From assembly GCA_021736615.1 (NCBI GenBank), contig JAIPFN010000179.1, positions 1 through 11,665 on the forward strand: 11,665 bases of DNA. The letters run 5' to 3'. Positions within the stretch are counted from its first letter, which is position 1, and the number at the start of each line of letters is the position of its first letter. The notes below the pieces were generated by a model. The model was not told the DNA's origin. It saw only the letters and a program-made list of their open reading frames with translations, and made no database searches. The position numbers and the translations under genes were made by a program. This stretch comes from Phycisphaerae bacterium (lineage in GTDB: Bacteria; Planctomycetota; Phycisphaerae; Sedimentisphaerales; Anaerohalosphaeraceae). Shown here piece by piece: positions 8,166 to 11,665 of the stretch.

Positions 8166-8219
8166 TAAGTGGTGAGTTGTTTTTTCGGCTTGCCTGGAAT
8201 TCAAATTTGCTATTTTAAT

Positions 8220-8224
8220 AAAGG
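8220..8224 (+). promoter_or_regulatory. Ribosome binding site deciding the SGNH esterase start
   Basis: AAAGG lies seven bases before ATG at 8232. The longer open frame starts at GTG 8169, only 4 bases past the previous stop codon, but has no such site. Its extra 21 residues would also bury the Tat motif away from the N-terminus. Confidence 0.6.
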
Positions 8225-8231
8225 TATCGAA

Positions 8232-9020
8232 ATGAGTGAAAACGTTTTAAAGTCAAGACGCCAATTCCTTAAAACAACCGCCGCCCTTGCAATAGGCGCT
8301 GCTGGGCTTTCCATCACCGGATGCGAAAACGCCCGGACTGCTTCTAAACCGGCTAAGGGTCCTTTCATCAAAAAGAATGCTACGGTACTGTTTCAGGGGG
8401 ATTCTATAACCGATGCCGGCAGGGATCGTAAAAGAGGAGATATCGCTAACGATCCGGGTGCGTTGGGAAGAGGGTATGCCTTTAATATTGCTTCGCAGCT
8501 TTTGGCTGAAAGGCCAAATGATAATTTGAAATTCTTCAACAGGGGCAACAGCGGCTGGAAAGTCCCCCAGCTAGCCAGTTCATGGGACAGAAACTGCATA
8601 GCCATAAAACCCGACGTCCTGAGCATCATGATCGGCGTAAATGACTACTGGCATACCGTCGCATTCGGACGCAAATTCAAAGGCACCGTAGGAACTTACG
8701 AGAGGGATTACAGGGCGTTATTGAATCGGACTGTCAAGGAACTGCCGGGCATTAAACTTGTTGTCTGCGAACCATACGCTCTAAGATGCGGCAAGCATAT
8801 CAATGACAGCTGGTTCCCGACCTTCGACCATTACCGTGCAGTCTCAAAAAAACTGGCAGATGAATTCGGCGCACTGTTCGTTCCGTTCCAGTCAATTCTC
8901 GAAAAGGCCGCCACCAAAGATAAGCCGCTTGAATACTGGGCTGGCGACGGTATTCATCCAAGTAAGCCCGGAGCGGAACTGATGGCACAGGAATGGCTCA
9001 AAGTCGTTGAAATGGGATAA
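8232..9020 (+). CDS. Tat-exported SGNH/GDSL acetylesterase lipoprotein
   Basis: This 262-residue protein belongs to the SGNH/GDSL hydrolases. It is probably a carbohydrate acetylesterase, by its neighbours and its resemblance to rhamnogalacturonan acetylesterase-like enzymes. SRRQFLK at 8-14 is a near-perfect twin-arginine motif, followed by a hydrophobic stretch ending in SITGC, so Cys31 is a likely lipid anchor. All four catalytic blocks are present: GDSIT with Ser58, NRGNSG at 103-108 for the oxyanion glycine, GVND with Asn137, and DGIHP with Asp239 and His242. The protein would therefore be folded before export and then anchored. The start at ATG 8232 is preferred to GTG 8169 because of the AAAGG site and the Tat motif position. 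It lies 66 bases after the GH36-like gene on the same strand, probably in one operon. The acyl group and substrate are inferred, not shown. Confidence 0.9.
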   Translation: MSENVLKSRRQFLKTTAALAIGAAGLSITGCENARTASKPAKGPFIKKNATVLFQGDSITDAGRDRKRGDIANDPGALGRGYAFNIASQLLAERPNDNLKFFNRGNSGWKVPQLASSWDRNCIAIKPDVLSIMIGVNDYWHTVAFGRKFKGTVGTYERDYRALLNRTVKELPGIKLVVCEPYALRCGKHINDSWFPTFDHYRAVSKKLADEFGALFVPFQSILEKAATKDKPLEYWAGDGIHPSKPGAELMAQEWLKVVEMG

Positions 9021-9054
9021 CGCACAACCAGTCCAAGTCGAAAACACAGTTTAG

Positions 9055-9091
9055 CAGCATGGGTAAAAATGCCCTTCTTTCACCCATGCTG
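9055..9091. terminator. Hairpin between converging genes
   Basis: CAGCATGGGT (9055-9064) and ACCCATGCTG (9082-9091) form a perfect 10-bp, GC-containing stem with a 17-base loop. It sits in the 82-base gap between the SGNH esterase stop and the rhamnosidase stop, where a two-way terminator is expected. No good T run follows on either strand, so termination efficiency is uncertain. Confidence 0.45.
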
Positions 9092-9102
9092 TGCACTGCC
9101 GG

Positions 9103-11665
9103 TTATTTTGGCACGGTAAATTGATACGTGCCGGACTGAACCTTGTATATCGCCGCGTTATTTTCGTAACGCACAAATTCAATGCCCTCGGCCTGGCTGG
9201 CCGGTTTACCGCCTTCTTTGATCCCTTCAGGACTATCGCAAGGCACATAAACTGTCGAAACCGCATTAGCCGGAATAACAATGTCCATAACAAGCGAATC
9301 ACCGGCCTTTTTCCAGTTACTCGTGACTTTACCCCTGACTGAATCATAACTGCTATTGACCCAGTTCAGGTCAGCCGGTATCAGCGGCCTTATAATAATG
9401 CGATCAAACCCGACCGCGTCCGGGTGCGGCTGAATGCCGCCAAGCCAATTATAGAACCACTGCGAAACCGAACCGAACATAGGATGATTGTGAGAGAAAG
9501 TATTGTCACTATATGCCCAGTGTTCCCAAAGCGTAGTGGCCCCGTTATCAAGCATATGTCCCCAACCCGGGAATGTCTTCTGGTTAACAATGTCATAGGC
9601 GACCTGTCCATACCCTTCACGCGAAAGGGTCTCAAGCATATACCGCGTCCCGAATATCCCCGTCGTGAGATGGCCGTCATGCTCGCTGATGTCGTCCAGC
9701 AGATATTTAACTGCCGCCGGGCGTTTACCGTCGGCGATAAGATCCGAGAACAGCGAGAAAGACTGACTCGATTGAGTGCCCGGACTGCATCGACCTGTTT
9801 TTGGATTGAAGTATTTTTCGTTATAGGCTTTTTCTATATCCGCAGACAACGCCGCGTATTTTTCCGCGTCCTCTTGATAGCCGAGTATACCGGCCATTTT
9901 TTCGAGCATCTTCGCACTTTGATAATACAGCGGTGTAACCATCGGAGCACGTCTTCTGTGGACAGAAGGGTTACCCACCTCAACGCTCAGTGTATACTTC
10001 GTATTCGCCTGCAGGTTTTCCGAAAGAACCTGACTCAAACCGGATATATAACCGCGGTCGCACTCGACATACGAGACGTTTTCGCCTTCGGGAGCCTTGC
10101 CGTTGTAAATGCCGTTGGGGTCGTAAACACCGCAATTGAGGTCCATGCCGTCACCGAGATCGACCCACTTGTCGGGATTGGTAGCTTTTAAGTCATACCA
10201 CCCTTCCGACCAGCCGGAAACTTCGTCTACCGACCAGCCGTTAACCACATCGGCATCTTCAAACCCGCCATTGACGATTGGAACTACGCTCGACAGGTTT
10301 TTACCGATCAAAATATCAGGCTCGTTCGCATCAGGATACGAATAAGTAAAGTCAAATTTTCGATCTGCCTTTTTAGTAACAAAACCGAACTCCATACCGG
10401 GAGCAACATAGTTTCGATCCGAAAATTCCAAAACGTAGCTTGGCTCTTTAAATGTAACAACATAATTGGGAAGGTCGTTTGTAAGTTCGACCTTGTCGAA
10501 ATCCAACTGGTCATACTCCTGTGTATATTCGGCAAGGAGTCGAACCTCAAGCGGCATACCGACATTAGGATCAACCAGCACATCGGAACCGGATTTATAA
10601 GTAAGGTCGGCTTTGACAAATCTGGAACCATCGGGCGAAGCAAGACCGGATTTCGACGCGACAACGACACCGCCGGCGAGCAGTTCTATGCGATACTTAG
10701 GAGCCGTTGATTTCCTGGACAGCGTTTCATGATCGCTAAGACCGTTACTGACGATGTTCGTCGAATTACTCTCAGTAACAAGACCGAGCCATTGCTTTGA
10801 TGTCTCATACTGCTCTTCAATAATTCTTTTGTCGCCATAGTACTGATACAACTTTAGCTGCGTATGAGGATGAGCCATCGCCCAGCCAACACCGCAATAT
10901 TGAATCCCCACCGACGGAGCGGTGTCGGTAAGCATTCCGTCTTTCAGTTTGGAATCATCCCAGTCGGTGATCGCTTTGGCATAAAAGCTCGACATGTCAT
11001 AATTGTATATAAACGTCTCATTAGTATTGACAAGGTCGCCGCCATAGCCGAACCTCTCGCGATGCGGACAATCCGACTGCACGCTAAAGATATTGCTAAG
11101 AAATGTCCAGTCGCATATCTTTTGGATCGAGTTGAACATCTCATTCGAGCAAGAGAAACTGCCCACTCGTTTCACATCGGAATTAAGCCTGTGCCCTACA
11201 ACCATGTCAAGCGTGGGTTTCGCGTCGATTCCGGTAATTTCAAGATAACGAAAAGCGTGCCAGGAAAATCGAGGAGTATAGGTTTCCAGTCCGCCGCCTT
11301 TCGCAAAATACACGTCGTTTTGCCATGCGACTCCCGGATGAGATTCAAGATCGTCGTTTCGCTTCCTTTTGATCTGCCCGCAAACACTTGTCATCGGATT
11401 CAAAGTGCCGTCTTCATTGAGCAACTCGCCATATCGAATATTAACCTTAGTGCCCTTTTGAAGGTTAAATTTAAACGACGCCAATCCTGAAAAGTTTTGG
11501 CCCATATCAACAACATAGACGCCTTCTTCGGGTTCGGTAATTTTAACAGGTTTAACTGTTGCCGTCACCCGGATAGGCTCTAGCGGTTGAGCGACTAACT
11601 TGCCGACTGTCTCTTCGGCCGGTGCCGCATTTGACCATGATAAATCATCAAAGCCGGGCTTGTTC
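9103..11665 (-). CDS. GH78 alpha-L-rhamnosidase split by an inserted domain (5' end off window)
   Basis: It should release terminal alpha-L-rhamnose by the inverting GH78 mechanism. The reading frame is open to the window edge. Residues before the GTG at 11568 read PGFDDLSWSNA and LVAQPLEPIRV, typical of GH78, so that GTG is internal. Counting from the GTG as residue 1, the beta-sandwich region ends near 135. DCPHRERFGYGGD at 166-178 carries the candidate acid Glu171. The (alpha/alpha)6 barrel runs to NGLSDHETL at 275-283, is interrupted at 291-542, and resumes at VTPLYYQSAK. TLWEHW at 679-684 carries the candidate base Glu682, and FSHNHPMFGSV and the C-terminal beta domain (about 715-821) follow. 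Removing 252 codons restores a GH78 of normal layout. It converges on the plus-strand operon and ends 82 bases from it. The signal peptide, if any, is outside the window. The family call is secure; activity with the insert is untested. Confidence 0.95.
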   Translation of the reverse strand, partial: NKPGFDDLSWSNAAPAEETVGKLVAQPLEPIRVTATVKPVKITEPEEGVYVVDMGQNFSGLASFKFNLQKGTKVNIRYGELLNEDGTLNPMTSVCGQIKRKRNDDLESHPGVAWQNDVYFAKGGGLETYTPRFSWHAFRYLEITGIDAKPTLDMVVGHRLNSDVKRVGSFSCSNEMFNSIQKICDWTFLSNIFSVQSDCPHRERFGYGGDLVNTNETFIYNYDMSSFYAKAITDWDDSKLKDGMLTDTAPSVGIQYCGVGWAMAHPHTQLKLYQYYGDKRIIEEQYETSKQWLGLVTESNSTNIVSNGLSDHETLSRKSTAPKYRIELLAGGVVVASKSGLASPDGSRFVKADLTYKSGSDVLVDPNVGMPLEVRLLAEYTQEYDQLDFDKVELTNDLPNYVVTFKEPSYVLEFSDRNYVAPGMEFGFVTKKADRKFDFTYSYPDANEPDILIGKNLSSVVPIVNGGFEDADVVNGWSVDEVSGWSEGWYDLKATNPDKWVDLGDGMDLNCGVYDPNGIYNGKAPEGENVSYVECDRGYISGLSQVLSENLQANTKYTLSVEVGNPSVHRRRAPMVTPLYYQSAKMLEKMAGILGYQEDAEKYAALSADIEKAYNEKYFNPKTGRCSPGTQSSQSFSLFSDLIADGKRPAAVKYLLDDISEHDGHLTTGIFGTRYMLETLSREGYGQVAYDIVNQKTFPGWGHMLDNGATTLWEHWAYSDNTFSHNHPMFGSVSQWFYNWLGGIQPHPDAVGFDRIIIRPLIPADLNWVNSSYDSVRGKVTSNWKKAGDSLVMDIVIPANAVSTVYVPCDSPEGIKEGGKPASQAEGIEFVRYENNAAIYKVQSGTYQFTVPK
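9943..10698 (-). other. In-frame insert: circularly permuted HpiC1-type domain inside GH78
   Basis: These 756 bp (252 codons) interrupt the GH78 catalytic domain between SRKSTAP and MVTPLYY. The first part (from KYRIELLAGG to LDFDKVELTN) matches what is normally the C-terminal half of an HpiC1-type beta-sandwich. A linker of roughly 65 residues follows. The last part, from VPIVNGGFED through QVLSENLQANTKYTLSVEVG to NPSVHRRRAP, matches the N-terminal half. Joining the end to the beginning gives the normal order, VGNPSVHRRRAP-KYRIELLAGG. The sequence GGAGC (plus strand) stands at both borders, at 9944-9948 and 10700-10704, exactly 756 bases apart. No transposase or inverted terminal repeat is visible. 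The domain is probably glycan-binding or structural, on general knowledge of such modules in secreted planctomycete proteins. Confidence 0.8.

Noticed and set aside
9424..10191. A 255-codon open frame on the plus strand
   Set aside because: It lies wholly antisense to the rhamnosidase and its translation looks like no protein family. The minus strand here encodes clear GH78 and HpiC1 sequence.
9943..10704. A transposon or insertion sequence inside the rhamnosidase
   Set aside because: No inverted terminal repeats or transposase are present, and the inserted sequence reads in frame as a protein domain of the same gene product.
10864..11490. A 208-codon open frame on the plus strand
   Set aside because: It is antisense to conserved GH78 motifs such as DCPHRERFGYGGD, and its translation has no domain-like features.
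9103..11568. GTG at 11568 as the rhamnosidase start
   Set aside because: The frame stays open to the window edge and encodes typical GH78 residues upstream, so the gene is partial and this GTG is internal.
1..11665. CRISPR array, tRNA or rRNA genes
   Set aside because: No regularly spaced direct repeats, cloverleaf or rRNA-like sequence was seen on either strand.

Overview
The window looks like part of a bacterial locus for degrading a polysaccharide, probably from a planctomycete of the Phycisphaerae type, or less likely a Lentisphaerae or Kiritimatiellae relative. The grounds are indirect: formylglycine sulfatases packed beside esterases and glycosidases, almost all with export signals; a LamG-fold protein; an HpiC1-type domain of the kind common in planctomycete secreted proteins; and no SusC/SusD pair. 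No rRNA or marker gene fixes the taxonomy.

Layout. Positions 1-3376 hold three minus-strand genes: a sulfatase whose 3' part is cut by the window edge (1-279), a SASA/CE6-like SGNH esterase (429-1577) and a complete lipoprotein sulfatase (1925-3376). A 198-bp divergent region (3377-3574) has a perfect TATAAT on each strand. Positions 3575-9020 hold three plus-strand genes in a probable operon: a LamG-domain protein with an unassigned large C-terminal region, a GH36-like (clan GH-D) glycosidase with a discoidin-like domain, and a Tat-exported SGNH/GDSL acetylesterase. Positions 9103-11665 hold a minus-strand GH78 alpha-L-rhamnosidase whose 5' end lies beyond the window. A 10-bp hairpin separates the converging genes.

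Working together (inference): the two sulfatases would remove sulfate esters, the two SGNH enzymes acetyl esters, GH78 terminal alpha-L-rhamnose, and the GH36-like enzyme another alpha-linked sugar. The LamG protein would bind glycan, cleave it, or both. This fits a sulfated, acetylated, rhamnose-containing glycan, such as an algal or exopolysaccharide matrix. The exact substrate cannot be read from sequence.

The most striking observation is in the GH78 gene. A 756-bp in-frame segment (252 codons) splits the catalytic domain between the regions carrying the acid and base glutamates. It encodes an HpiC1-type beta-sandwich domain in circularly permuted order: C-terminal half, linker, N-terminal half. 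It is bounded by a 5-bp direct repeat. This is what integration of a small DNA circle at microhomology would produce, and the cut falls at a beta-hairpin turn where both ends of the domain would lie close together.
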